From: Cubamyces lactineus
Lineage: Eukaryota; Basidiomycota; Agaricomycetes; Polyporales; Polyporaceae
Assembly: GCA_022376465.1 (NCBI GenBank)
Contig: JACDTU010000019.1
Span: 248,001-312,000 of the forward strand
DNA: 64,000 nucleotides
Direction: 5' to 3'
The notes under the pieces are model-generated. The model was not told the DNA's origin. It searched no databases and saw nothing but the letters and a program-made list of their open reading frames with translations. A program made the translations under genes and the position numbers. Shown one piece after another: positions 1 through 10,164 of the stretch (positions are counted from its first letter, which is position 1; every line of letters begins with the position of its first letter).

Positions 1-416
1 AGCTAGGGGTCACGTCGCCTCGAAGGGTAACAAAGAGGCGAGTCAGGGATTGAAGATCTTCTGAGAAGAGGCGAGTCGGGGTTCGGTGAATAGGCAATAG
101 ATAACCAGATCAAGCTGAGGTTCTTCGAAGAAGGTCCTCGGCTTATATATACATGGCCGAGACTAATAATAGACTGGATCGGTAAGCAAATGTTCAGTAT
201 GGCTAAGTATAGTTGGGGCTGACTGTACATGGGAATGGAGGTGACGAATCATGAGAATAAATGACGTGTCGCTGACGTGGCATGGGAGAATGGAGCTAAG
301 TATACAACATATGAGTAAGCCGCAGCAGGCTCGGCCTCCGGAACATATAAGCATAGAACAAGTCACAAGGTCAAGACGTAACCGTAACAGTGGCCGTGTC
401 ACGCACCGTCGTAACA
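1..416 (-). repeat. 3' LTR of the chromovirus (two bases cut off)
   Basis: It aligns along its whole length with 7762-8195. It reads TGTTACGACGG... on the minus strand. Compared with the other LTR there are about ten substitutions, all transitions and mostly at CpG positions, plus a 4-bp and an about 11-bp indel. A TATA element (tatatata) sits inside a short inverted repeat CTCGGC/GCCGAG near 137-163. Confidence 0.95.
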
Positions 417-428
417 TTACCCCCTTTG
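417..428 (-). other. Polypurine tract
   Basis: On the minus strand the sequence CAAAGGGGGTAA directly precedes the 3' LTR. This is the expected position and composition of the plus-strand primer of LTR retrotransposons. Confidence 0.75.
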
Positions 429-452
429 TATGGTCGACGACGACCTCGTCAT

Positions 453-731
453 TCACCAATAGTATTCACAATTGTTGAGCCCGTCAGGACCCTGGAGGCC
501 ACGAGCGGGGTCATCGAGGGTGGTGTCCGCGAGTTCAACAGGGGCCTGCACTCCCCATGGTGCGTTCGCATGCACGTCTCTCGTTGCTTCCTCTAGCGAA
601 CTCGGGTAGAACTGCGAGTTGTTTGCCAGGGCTTGTCTGTACGGGGGTGGCGGTATGATCGGGGCTTCTTCTGGGTACGCAGGTGCCGCGGTCGCAGGTC
701 TCGTTGGGGGTTCATAGGACAGCGAGTGCAT
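453..731 (-). CDS. Retroelement accessory ORF e: 92-aa Pro-rich protein with PPPPY
   Basis: The ATG directly follows the TGA of ORF d (TGAATG). The product starts MHSLSYEPPTRP, is rich in Pro and Ala, and carries PPPPY at residues 27-31. That motif is a possible WW-domain or late-domain motif. It ends CEYYW, about 25 bases before the polypurine tract. Like ORF d it is not recognised. Confidence 0.45.
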   Translation of the reverse strand: MHSLSYEPPTRPATAAPAYPEEAPIIPPPPYRQALANNSQFYPSSLEEATRDVHANAPWGVQAPVELADTTLDDPARGLQGPDGLNNCEYYW

Positions 732-1811
732 TCAAAATTGAATGTCCATGAACGGAATCCGCGGGACCGTTGAGGGCCCGGGATCAGCGGCGACTGGACC
801 AGCTACCTCTTGTGCGTAGGGTGTCGGTGGTCGCAGTTGTCGCAGGGATGTGCGTTGAGCTACACGAGATTCGACTCCTTGCTCTCTTCGCCGCTGTATT
901 ATCGCCGCCTCACGTGCTCGTCAAGTGTAGTTGTGGTGGTCGCGCGGTAGGTACGTGTAGTCCTCCCGCGAAGATCCAGGGATGGTGTGGTACGTGGCAG
1001 GTCGTTCACCGGAGGGAGGTTCAAGCAATGGAATCAGGTTGCGCGTATACGGCTGGTGTCAAAGAGTGAACGAAGGGGATTCCATATGGTGGATGAGGCT
1101 TCGCCGCCCTCGACTGTTGCATAGCCGGAATCGGCTGACAGACGCCTCGATGGAACGGGCGTCTTCGGTGACTTCTTGCGCCGATTCGAGGATGTGCTCG
1201 GCATCGTCTTCGTAGAGGTGGGTGATGTCAGAGACTTCCCTTCTTATGTTGTTGATGACCTCTTCGACGTGGTCCAGCGCGTCCGCAACGTTCTTCATGC
1301 TTCTCTGTATCCTGCCAAGTTGGCCGCGTGCATCTTCCCTTATCAGAGACGCCGATCCCCGCAGGTTGACTAGATGCCTGCCTATGTGGCTGAGCTCTCG
1401 CGCATCGTTGAACATGTCCCGATATCTAGCGAGCGGGTTGACTAGTTCAGGGCCGGAGCGTACAGCGTTGATGAGGGGTCCTGGGTCAGTGAGGAGGGCA
1501 TTGACGAGTTGTCGTACCTCCCGCGAGTTGGGTTGATCGACGAGAGAGTCATTTGTAGCGAGCGACTCTAGATCAGATGTTTCGTCCGGCTCTTCCGGGT
1601 CGCTGTCTTCTTTGTCCATCTCGCCATTGTATGGAGGGGGAAGGTCTGCCGGAGGTGGAATATTCTCTTGGTCGCTCGGGTTTAGCGACTGCGTGGAGGG
1701 AATTGAGAAGTTTTCCGGGGTCAGGTTCTCCGCGAACTCGAAGTTAGGCATGGTTGGGATAGACGGGGAGACTGTCGGCAGGGATGTCGCAATGTTCGAT
1801 GGTGAACTCAA
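732..1811 (-). pseudogene. Retroelement accessory ORF d: helical PPPY protein, two stops
   Basis: The frame opens at 1811 (MSSPSNIAT) or, more in keeping with the overlap pattern, at Met21 (1751). The N-terminal part is Pro/Ser-rich with a PPPY motif at residues 58-61, followed by an acidic patch. From about residue 95 to 240 it is rich in charged and hydrophobic residues with heptad-like spacing (for example MKNVADALDHVEEVINNI), so a coiled coil is likely. TGA codons at 1059-1061 and 921-923 interrupt a frame that otherwise runs to the TGA at 732-734. That stop is followed directly by the ATG of ORF e. Both internal stops could be CGA to TGA changes. I recognise no family; a structural or particle-associated role is only a guess. 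Confidence 0.5.
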
Positions 1812-1896
1812 TGATGCGGAGGTAGAGAGTGACGTAGGCGATGATCCAGAGGAGAGTGAGTAGGAAGGTGATGGTCATGCACACAATAACGATCAT
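1744..1896 (-). CDS. Retroelement accessory ORF c: 50-aa membrane peptide
   Basis: This small frame is too short for most ORF lists. The start ATG at 1896 overlaps the stop of ORF b (ATGA). The product begins MIVIVCMTITFLLTLLW and has one hydrophobic segment over about residues 1-26, then a short polar tail. Its stop overlaps an in-frame Met codon of ORF d (ATGCCTAA at 1751-1744). The consistent stop-start chain is the main reason to believe it is real. No family is recognised. Confidence 0.45.
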   Translation of the reverse strand: MIVIVCMTITFLLTLLWIIAYVTLYLRIIEFTIEHCDIPADSLPVYPNHA

Positions 1897-2117
1897 AGGA
1901 TTTGCTCGTCGTCGGACTCGCTAGGGTGCGCAGGGATTCTTATCAGAATTGGGGGCGATCGGTTGTCGGTGTGATGGAACTCGCGCTCGAGGGAGTCGTG
2001 GGTGAGGCACGATGCGATGCAAAGGATGGGGAGGCAAACAGCAGCTGCAAGGGTGGCAACAATGGTCGCAGGGACAGCGACAACGGCGTAAGCAAGTCGT
2101 CCAATGAAATGGGGCAT
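1893..2117 (-). CDS. Retroelement accessory ORF b: 74-aa single-span membrane protein
   Basis: The ATG follows the stop of ORF a without a gap. The product starts MPHFIGRLAYAVVAV, has one long hydrophobic segment rich in Ala, Val and Cys (about residues 8-38), and a hydrophilic C-terminal tail ending SDDEQIL. Its TGA overlaps the ATG of ORF c as ATGA. No family is recognised. Confidence 0.5.
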   Translation of the reverse strand: MPHFIGRLAYAVVAVPATIVATLAAAVCLPILCIASCLTHDSLEREFHHTDNRSPPILIRIPAHPSESDDEQIL

Positions 2118-2351
2118 TCACCAGGTGCTGGAGGGGTCGCGGTTCTTGAGCGTTCGCTCCGCAATACGAGTGTGAAGATCGGAGAGATTGAAGTGGAGGA
2201 AGGCGAGGATGGAGGCGAGGACAAGGGTGCAGTAGAGGGCAAAGATGAGTATAGGGGATGGTTGGTCTCGAAGGGTGAAGTGGAGGAAGGTGAGTGTGGC
2301 AGAGATGAGGATGGTGCAGTAGAGGATGTGGAGTGATTCGAGGGAGGGCAT
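2118..2351 (-). CDS. Retroelement accessory ORF a: 77-aa two-span membrane protein
   Basis: The ATG lies ten bases after the pol stop. The product starts MPSLESLHILYCT and has two hydrophobic segments (about residues 6-25 and 37-55) with the same pattern, LYCT...FLHF.L.D. An 87-bp in-frame duplication explains this (see findings). The stop TGA is followed directly by the ATG of ORF b (TGAATG). I recognise no family. The frame is open although the rest of the element is decayed. The membrane role is inferred from hydrophobicity only. Confidence 0.55.
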   Translation of the reverse strand: MPSLESLHILYCTILISATLTFLHFTLRDQPSPILIFALYCTLVLASILAFLHFNLSDLHTRIAERTLKNRDPSSTW

Positions 2352-2361
2352 GGTGAGAGAT

Positions 2362-5300
2362 TCAGGCGAGTTTCCTCGCCTTTTTATACCTCTCGAGGAT
2401 CTCGGCAGCATTCGGCAGGAGTGCTGACTCAGGTTCCCATGTGTTTTCCGCTGATGAGTAACCTCGCCACTTGATTTGAAATCGGGGTTTTCCTCGGATC
2501 ATCTTGTGTCCCACAATAGCTTCGACCTCGTACTCCTCTTCTCTGTCAACCAGGTCAGGTGGGGGCCTCGTGTGATTGGGTCCGTGGGTATCATTTTCCT
2601 TATAGGGAGTCAGGAAACACGCATGGAACACGGGGTGGATCTTCCATGACTTCGGCAGTTCTAGACAGTATGTGACCGGTCCGATGACTTCGGTGATGCG
2701 GAATGGCCCTTCTCGTTTGGGTGCCAGCTTCCTCGAGGCATAAGCAAGATGCAGGTTCTTCCCTTCTGTCCTTTAGCGAATTGGGTGAACTTCCCCCGAT
2801 ACCGGTCGGTCATGACGTTCTGTGCCAGTTCGTGCGCTGCTAATGCTTCGTCTCTTGCTTTCTGTAGGTTTGTAAGTCGTTCTTGCACTGCTGGAACATT
2901 GGTTCGGGGGTACGCCAACGGTATCAGCGGGGGGTCGTAGCCCATCATGAGGTAAAATGGTGACGCGTTTTGGGCTGAGTGTAGACATTGATTGTGCACG
3001 ACTTCTGCGTCAATGAGATGTTCTACCCATTCATCGGGTCTTCCTTTACAGAATATTCAGAGGTAGACTTCAAGTTCTTGATTGACTCTTTCTGTTTGTC
3101 CATTGGTCTGCGGATGATAGGCTGTGGAGGGTGATAATGTGATTCCGAGGAGTTGTCCCAGTTCCTTGGTGACATTGGATACGAACTGAGGTCCTCGATC
3201 TGAGATGATTTTGCTGGGTAGTCCAAATCTTCGGTAAACGTGTCGATGATAGAGTTCTGCTGTTCCGATTGCGTCCACCGTCTTCTTGCAGGGTGCAAAA
3301 ATCACCCCCTTCGTAAGGCCTTGGTCGACCACGACCAAAATACTGTCATAGCCATGCGATATTGGGAGGTCTGTGATAAGGTCCATGGTGACGTTTTCAA
3401 ATGGTCGAGTGACGCCTGTGGCCGGAATTGCTTGTGGCGGTGGTGTCGTGGGGTGTGTGTTCGGTTTTGCTTGTTGGCAAATGGCGCAGCCTTCGATGCA
3501 TTTGGATACCATGGTGTACATCCCCGGCCACCAATAGGATCGTCGCGAAAGTTCTAACGTCTTGAATTTGCCTGGGTGTCCAGCGGCGGGTAGGTTGTGA
3601 TGCTGTCGTAAGAGATCGGTTCGGAGTGTTTCGTTCGCAGGGACATAACAGCGATTCCTGTAAAAGACCAGTCCTTCTCTTTCGGACCAATCCATCAGGG
3701 TGCTTTGTATTGGCGGGGGTCCGTGGTTCCGTAGAGCTGCCAGCGCATCGCAAAACAATCGGTCTTGTTTTGCTAGTTCTTGAAATCGCGGTACAATGGC
3801 CAAGTTGACCACTTGAACGAAGAGGTTATCTGGGAGCATTGTGCGTTCCACGTTGTCATTGTCAGTTCCTTGTCGATGGTCAGGTCGTCATGATAGGGCA
3901 TCAGATTGGACCATGGCTGTTCCAGGGGTATGTACTAGTGTTATATTGAATTGAGACAGGAAGAGCACCCATCGCGCTTGGCGTCGGTTCAACTGTTGTG
4001 GATTCCGCCAGTAGGTCAAGTTCTTGTGGTCGGAGAGTATCGTTACGGGATGCCCTGATCCTTCTAGGTAATGTCGCCATGCTTTGAGCACTCGAATGAT
4101 TCCCAGTAGTTCTCGGTCATAGATTTCGTAGTTTCGTTCTGCTTTGGTGAATCCTTCCGATAGGTACGTGCAAGGTCGCATATCGCCATTGATGTCGCGC
4201 TGCCGTAGAACCGCTCCAGTTGCCCATTGAGATGCATCCGATCCCACCAGGAATGGTTTGGTGACGTCTGGCATTTGCAGCACGGGGGCTGTGGCAAAGC
4301 GGGTCTTGAGTTGGTCAAATGCTTTCTGGCATTCCGCGGACCACTCCCATTTGGCGTTCTTCTTGGTGAGTGCGTTCAGCGGTTGTGCAATCTCGGAAAA
4401 GTGGTCGATGAAGCGTCAATAGAAGTTCCCAAAACCTAGGAATGATCGGACGTCCTTTACAGTCGTCGGTTCCGGCCAATCAAGGATCCCTTTTAGTTTG
4501 ACCGGGTCCATTGCAACACTATTTTCCCGAATGATCATTCCTAAGTACTCCACTTCTTCTGCATCAAAGGTGCATTTTTCCAATTTGAGGTAAAGGTCGT
4601 GTTCTCGTAGTCGTTCGAGTACTCGGAGTGTTCGTCGTCGATGAGTTCCTTCGTCTCCTGAGAATATGAGGATGTCATCCATGTAGATAACCACCCATCC
4701 TTCGTCAATCATGTCTTTGAATATGGAGTTCATCATGGCTTGAAAGGCGGCTGGTGAGTTGCGGAGGCCAAAGAACATGACCATCGGCTTATATAGGCCA
4801 GAGCTGGTTCGGAACGCGGCTTTCCATTGATCGCCATCCTTGATTTGTACGTTGTTGTATCCCGATCGTAGGTCCAGCTTCGAAAATATCTTGGCTCCTC
4901 GAAGCTTGTCGATTAACTCCGGGATCAGCGGTAAAGGATATTTGTTCGGGACGGTCCCTTCGTTCAGGTAGCGATAGTCCTGGCATGGTCGCAGTGACCC
5001 GTCTTTCTTCCCTACGAAGAAGAATGGCGATGACATGGGGGACTTTGAGGTTCTGATGTATCCTTTTCGCAGGTTTTCTCGCATGAATTCTTCTTCGGCT
5101 TCCAGTTCTTTGGGCGTTAACTGGTACCGCTTGAAGTCCTTTGGTACGAAGCCTTCCTTCAGCTCAATAGCGAGATCCCATGGTCTAGCTGGTGGAAATC
5201 GCTCTGAGGCTTTCTTTTCGAAGATGCTGGCAAATTCCTGGTATGCTGCCGGTAGCATCTCTTCGAATGTCTTCGGCTTCTCCTGCGCCTGTTGTTGCTG

Positions 5301-6198
5301 TGCCATTGCCATAGCGGGGTTGACTTTCGCTCGTATCCAAACATTGTTGGCTATTGCAAAACGTATTCCTGCTGGTGCTTTTCGAATTCGTCCGATGCTG
5401 GGTCCTGGTCCTATGCGTGCGTTGTTATCGTGTTGATGTTCATCAGTCAACGGGTTTCCTGGTCTGGGAGCGTCTCCATGCCATTCAACCGTGTGTGGAT
5501 GGGTCATTCTGTCCATTTCGTCTCGTAGGTATGCAATCAAAAGTTCCTGGTCATCTGGTTCTTCCTCTGGCTTGATGTCCGAGGTGGTAACTCGTCCGAT
5601 ATCTTCGTATAGGGGTTCTTCGTCTTCGTCTTCTTCCGATTCTGTTTCGTTCACTGGGTCTTCTTCTTCCACTATTTCTCTGGGTCGTCCCGTGAATGGA
5701 TCTTGATCTGGGAACCACATTTCTCTGAGATGTTCGACGACCGTCTTGACTACCTTGTCAGGGTTGATATCCAGTGTTCCTGCTGTGAAGTCGATGTTCG
5801 CATTGACTCGTTGAAGCCAGGGGAGTCCTAGAATGATTGGTTCCTTTCCTAGTGATGTGATGAGGAACCGGATGATGTGTCGGTGTCCTCCTGCTTCGAC
5901 TTCAATTGAAGCGCACTTCTTGATATCGCCTGCCTCGTTTCGGGTTCTGTCTGCATTGAAGACTCAAATGGGCTTCTTCAGTTCCGTGGTTTTTAAGTTC
6001 TGCTCCTTCGCAAATCAATAGTCCATGAAGGTTTCTCCAGCTCCTGTGTTGATTGGGGCTTTCGTTTTGACGCTTCGATCCGTATGAATAAATAGCGGTA
6101 TTCTCATAGACTGTTTCGAAGTCTGCGCTACTATTACATTACGGATCGTCGTTCGCGGTCGTGACGTCGATGCACACTGGTTCTTCAAAAACCGTCAT
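2362..6198 (-). pseudogene. pol: pol: protease, RT, RNase H, integrase, chromodomain (broken)
   Basis: The likely start is the ATG at 6198, which overlaps the gag stop (ATGACGGTTTTTGA). The order is as follows. An aspartic protease region has its active site reading NTGAGETFMD near 6030-6060, with N where D is expected. Reverse transcriptase carries YMDDIL (about 4690). RNase H has GSDASQ and YDRELL. The integrase has an HHCC zinc region (GCAICQQAK) and a catalytic D, D, E in MDLITDLP, SDRGPQF and NGQTERVNQE. A C-terminal chromodomain ([11 protein letters not shown] to WEPESAL, 2540-2400) marks a chromovirus and would steer integration to methylated histone H3. Five in-frame TGA codons lie at 6015, 5964, 4416, 3888 and 3057. 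One-base frameshifts lie near 6136 and 2763. Confidence 0.93.
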
Positions 6199-7633
6199 CC
6201 AGGAGGTCAGATACTACGTCCTTGCGATCCTCTTTGTCATTGAGGTCCTTGAGAGCGAGGCGGATTCGTGCAGCGATGAGCTTCTTAGAGGAGTTAGATG
6301 CTCGGGTGGAGGTGGACTTGGAATCATTGTTGCTGTCCTCTTCTTCAGCTACTTCCATGATTCGGGCTTTTGTCTTCCCCTTCCGGTCTCCGTTCTTCCC
6401 CTTCTTGAGGGGGCATTGGCATGCCAAGTGTCCCACTTGATGGCAATTGAAGCATCGTCCTTCTTTGTAGTGCTTCTCGCGTTCTTCTGGGAGCATTCGG
6501 TCGACGTCCATGGCGTCGGGGTCTCGTTCGCGCGTCTTGTGTTAACGCGGCTTGTAGGTAGGGTTGTACGTGGTCTTTCCCTTCCCATCGTATGTCTTGC
6601 TGAGCAACCATTGCTGCTCCAGCGTCGCGGCTCTCATGTAGAGGGTGTTCGTGTCGTTAGGCATGGGGTACATCCCGAAGATCTTCTCGCGCAGCGGCCT
6701 ATTCAATCCTTCGTAGAAGAAGTCGGCAATGATGCGATAGTCGGTGATGCCGCAGCGCGAAATCAGGGATTTGAATTCGGTGATGTACTCCTCCACTGGT
6801 CGTTTGCCTTGGCGGACGCTTCGCAACAGTACTCTTGCACTGGCCTGAGCGTCGACGTTGTCGAAGGCTTCAGTGAGTTGCTTGGAGAAGTCTCGCCACG
6901 TGCCCCAGTTTAGAGGTGTTCCTGGTCCCTGCTTCTCTGCTTGTGCTTGTGTGTCTTCGATAAACAACCTCGCCCATGCTCCAGATGTCCCTCCGTTCAT
7001 CAGCATGAGGCAGAAGATGATCTTCTTCTGGTCGGTGTTGTAGGCTGCTTCGTTGATAGAGAGGTACAGCATGCATTTCTGCAGCCATTCAACGACCTCC
7101 CCTCGTTTCCCTTCAAATTCCGGGGGCATCTTCAGTTTCATCTCGGGGGTCCGCTCGTATCGCGGTTCGACGAGTGGTGCGGGGGCCACTGCTTGGGGTT
7201 CTTGCTGCCCTTGTTTGGCCATGTCTTCTGATTCGTCTGAGGTATCTTCCTCGGTTTCTGGTGCGGCAATCGGTTCTTCCGATTCTTCTGTCGAGCTCTC
7301 GCCTTGCTGAGAGGTGTCTTCTGATTCGCTGCTGCTCGCTACTTCTACTTGCGAAGTTTGTGGAGTGGTGAAGTCGACTGGGGATGTCGGCAGCGAGTTT
7401 GGTTCTGTTCGGGTTTCTGTCTCCACGGGTGCCGCTGGTTCCTCCGGGAGTTCTTCTTCAGCTAGTTCGTTGTACTTGACACGGTATTCAGGGGAGATTC
7501 GAAGGCACTCTTGCCAGGTGAGTGGGTGAGGAGCGAAGTGCCATGATTTGTCCTCCCAGTAAACTTGGTCTTCTCCATAGTATACTAGCTTGGTCTCCTT
7601 GTTCGCCGAGTAAACTGTCGGCTGTTCTTCCAT
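6185..7633 (-). pseudogene. gag: gag (capsid and nucleocapsid), one nonsense codon
   Basis: The reading frame starts MEEQPTVYS at 7633. It has an acidic Ser/Glu-rich stretch (about residues 70-140) and then a typical retrotransposon gag capsid region (about 160-330). A CX2CX4HX4C zinc knuckle (CFNCHQVGHLACQC) lies near the C-terminus, about 30 codons after an in-frame TAA at 6542-6544. The frame is the same on both sides, so the TAA is a nonsense mutation in one gag, plausibly CAA to TAA. The protein would form the particle and bind the RNA. The end of gag overlaps the pol ATG (see pol). The copy cannot make full-length Gag without readthrough. Confidence 0.9.
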
Positions 7634-7761
7634 TTCGTCGGGTGCAGGCGCACTCTATTTCAGAGCTGCGCCGATCGGTGTCGTCTGAATCTGGGTAGAT
7701 TGACGGCGATTCGAGAGCTCGATCTAATGTTATGACGAGCCTAGATCGGTCACGTGGTGGC

Positions 7762-8195
7762 TGAGCTAGGGGTCACGTCACCTCAAAGGGTAACAAAGAG
7801 GCGAGTCAGGGATCGAAGATCTTCTGAGAAGAGGCGAGTCGGGGTTCGGTGAATAGGCAATAGATAACCAGATCGAGCTGAGGTTCTTCAAAGAAGATCC
7901 TCGGCTTATATATACAGTATATGGCCGAGACTAATAATAGACTGGATCGGTAAGCAAATGTTCAGTACGGCTAAGTATAGCTGGGGCTGACTGTACATGG
8001 GAATGGAGGTGACGAATCATGAGAATAAATGACGTGTCACTGACGTGGCATGGGAGAATGGAGCTAAGTATACAACATATGAGTAAGCCGCAGCAGGCTC
8101 GGCCTCCGGAACGTAAGCGCAATACATAAGTATAGAACAAGTCACAAGGTCAAGACGTAACCGTAACAGTGGCTGTGTCACGCACCGTCGTAACA
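7762..8195 (-). repeat. 5' LTR of the chromovirus
   Basis: This 434-bp direct repeat partner of 1-416 starts TG and ends CA in element orientation. It should carry the promoter: a TATA motif lies near 7906-7916 inside an inverted repeat (ctcggc/gccgag). It lies immediately upstream of gag on the minus strand. Confidence 0.95.
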
Positions 8196-9083
8196 TTAAT
8201 GAGCAATATGAGATTTTGATTCCCAAAGAGACTGAAAGCTGAGGGTCACTCTGTGGTGTCGCCTCTTATATACTGTACATGGCGAAGGTGCAGCTAGATG
8301 AGCCAGCACCCCCACCATTCTGTGTGAAGACAGTGTTGAAAGCTCCAGTGCCCAGCTGCTGATAGAGAGAACCAGCCCCAGAGACAACATGGGGTGCAGC
8401 CGTGGCATCAATGGCAATGTGCAGCATGGGATTCACAATGCAAGGCCCATCATTAATGGTGACGGGGGTCATAGGGTTAATGGCAGGGGCAGAGGCTGCA
8501 GAATTGATGATGGTGCAAGATGCAGCTTCAGCAGCACCAGGCATCATAGAAGCATTTTGAGGCAGGGCAAACCAACAGAGCAGAGGCACAGCAAGGTGAG
8601 CGTTGTTGGAAAGCTTGTGAAATTGCGTGTTGCAAAAATTTGCGAAACCTGCAAACTGCAAACTCTTGCAAACTGCGACAACCTGCAAAATCCTGCAAAA
8701 CTTGACATAGTTGCGACATCGCGTGAAGACAGCAGGTGTGGAGCACATGTTGTAGTGCCACATCAGTGTCACAAATTGGGACATTTCCCGGACCTTTCTG
8801 GTGCTTATCTATAGGGGTCATCCATTATGTTGATATATTTAGTATTTATCTGACACTTATTTAATGGACAAATCCCCTTATCACTCAGATATCAATAGTT
8901 ATCATTGTTTTCTTCGCTCTTTTCCCTATTTGGGGGTTATCTCATAAGTTCTAGACAGTTCTATGGCTGGAACCCTGTTCCAGCCGGTTCTAGGCCTAGG
9001 TAGAATGTTCTGGATGATTGCCTAAGTAATGTAGGGTATGCTATTGGTCAGATCTTTGCTAGGCAAAGGGCATGCTCAGCACA

Positions 9084-9151
9084 TGACTCAGTATGACTCA
9101 GGCTGACTCCGGGCTGACCCGGGCTGACTCAGTCTGACTCAGAGTGACTCA
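9084..9151 (+). promoter_or_regulatory. Phased array of TGACTCA (Gcn4/AP-1-type) sites
   Basis: TGACTCA occurs at 9084, 9094, 9125, 9135 and 9145, with degenerate copies at 9104 and 9115, so the spacing is 10-11 bp, one helical turn. TGACTCA is the known site of Gcn4/AP-1 bZIP factors. A TATA-like tatatatacc follows at about 9229. The arrangement looks like a promoter, perhaps in an LTR remnant, but no downstream gene is recognised. Confidence 0.5.
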
Positions 9152-10164
9152 GACTGGTCAGGTGATTAGCTTAGTAACCTAGAGTACCAGGGGTCTTCCC
9201 CCAGTCCCAGAGGGACTGGTCTGCATGTATATATACCACCTGCCTGAGGGCTACCCCCCTCAGACTAATCCACTTATTGTCTAAGCTCAACTACCTCTGG
9301 CCTAACAAGCCTTTTATCTCATCCTTCTATTCTCACCTCCATTTCTACCCAGTGAGTATTTCAGTTTGAGTCTTACTGTTATAATCAGGTGGATTGCAAG
9401 AAGTCTTTGTGCGAAATCCTGTGCTCTTCCCCTCTTCTTCCCCTTTCCTTCCTTCTAGCAAACCTGCAAACTCCCTTCCAGCGCTCTTTTCTAGCTTCAC
9501 ACCTTTTGCAGAGGTTAGCCAACTCCTTCTACACACTTTCTTTTGGTCCTAGGCTCCACTACGGCTCGCACTAGTCACAGGGCACCTGACTCCAGCCCCC
9601 CCCTCTCCTCCGTATCCTTTCCCCTCTCCCCTGCCAGCAGGCCTTGACCTACAAAGGCTCTTGGCCTAGGTAGTATCCTTCCCTTATGGGTGGGTTAGAT
9701 GCATCAGCAGATAGGAACCTGGTGGAAGGCCAATGGAGTGTTTATGTTTCCCTGGAAACTTGTCAACTTGTGTTCATACAAACAGTGAAATGTAGCTCAC
9801 AGCCAATCTCAACACGGGCCTCCTTGGTCGCAGAGATGATGTACACATCCTCTGAGTTGCCTAGGCATATACACAGTAACAATAAGTGACACAGTGTTGT
9901 GCTTAGCTTATGCTTGACATCCTTCACTGGGTCTGGGGCAGTGATAGCGTGCAACTGTGAACTGGACGCCAAAGAGAGGGAGGCCCCAGAGTTTTTGCCA
10001 GCAGAAGCTTGTGTGCCCTCAAAGGCAGGCACAGAGTTCATAGAGGACTATAATGCAAGAGCCGAGTATAGTGAGAGGTTGCCTGAAGAGAGTGGGCTTA
10101 GCAGCATTTGGGGTTCCGTGTTCTGTCCAGTGTTGGTGTTCTGCAAGCTTGGGCCCATGCCTCC

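Larger units (their letters stand above)
1..8195 (-). mobile_element. Ty3/gypsy LTR retrotransposon (chromovirus), decayed
   Basis: Two LTRs (1-416 and 7762-8195) enclose, on the minus strand, gag, protease, reverse transcriptase, RNase H, integrase and a chromodomain, in the Ty3/gypsy order. The element ends with TG...CA and a purine tract lies against the 3' LTR. The window starts two bases inside the left LTR, so the left target-site repeat cannot be seen; TTAAT follows the right end. About 1.9 kb between pol and the 3' LTR holds additional small ORFs, which is unusual. The copy is dead: gag has one stop, pol has five TGA stops and two frameshifts, and accessory ORF d has two stops. A transfer RNA-type primer site starting TGG is not evident next to the 5' LTR, so the priming mechanism is unknown. 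Confidence 0.95.

Noticed and set aside
1902..2336. 144-residue plus-strand frame rich in Glu and Gly within the retrotransposon
   Set aside because: It is the antisense shadow of ORFs a and b and lacks any motif.
8266..8784. 172-residue minus-strand frame after the retrotransposon
   Set aside because: Several overlapping frames are open over short cytosine/adenine-rich repeats; the product resembles nothing known.
8828..9387. Possible solo LTR (TGTTGAT... to ...TAATCA)
   Set aside because: It has TG/CA ends and a promoter-like middle, but no matching flanking duplication and no second copy in the window.
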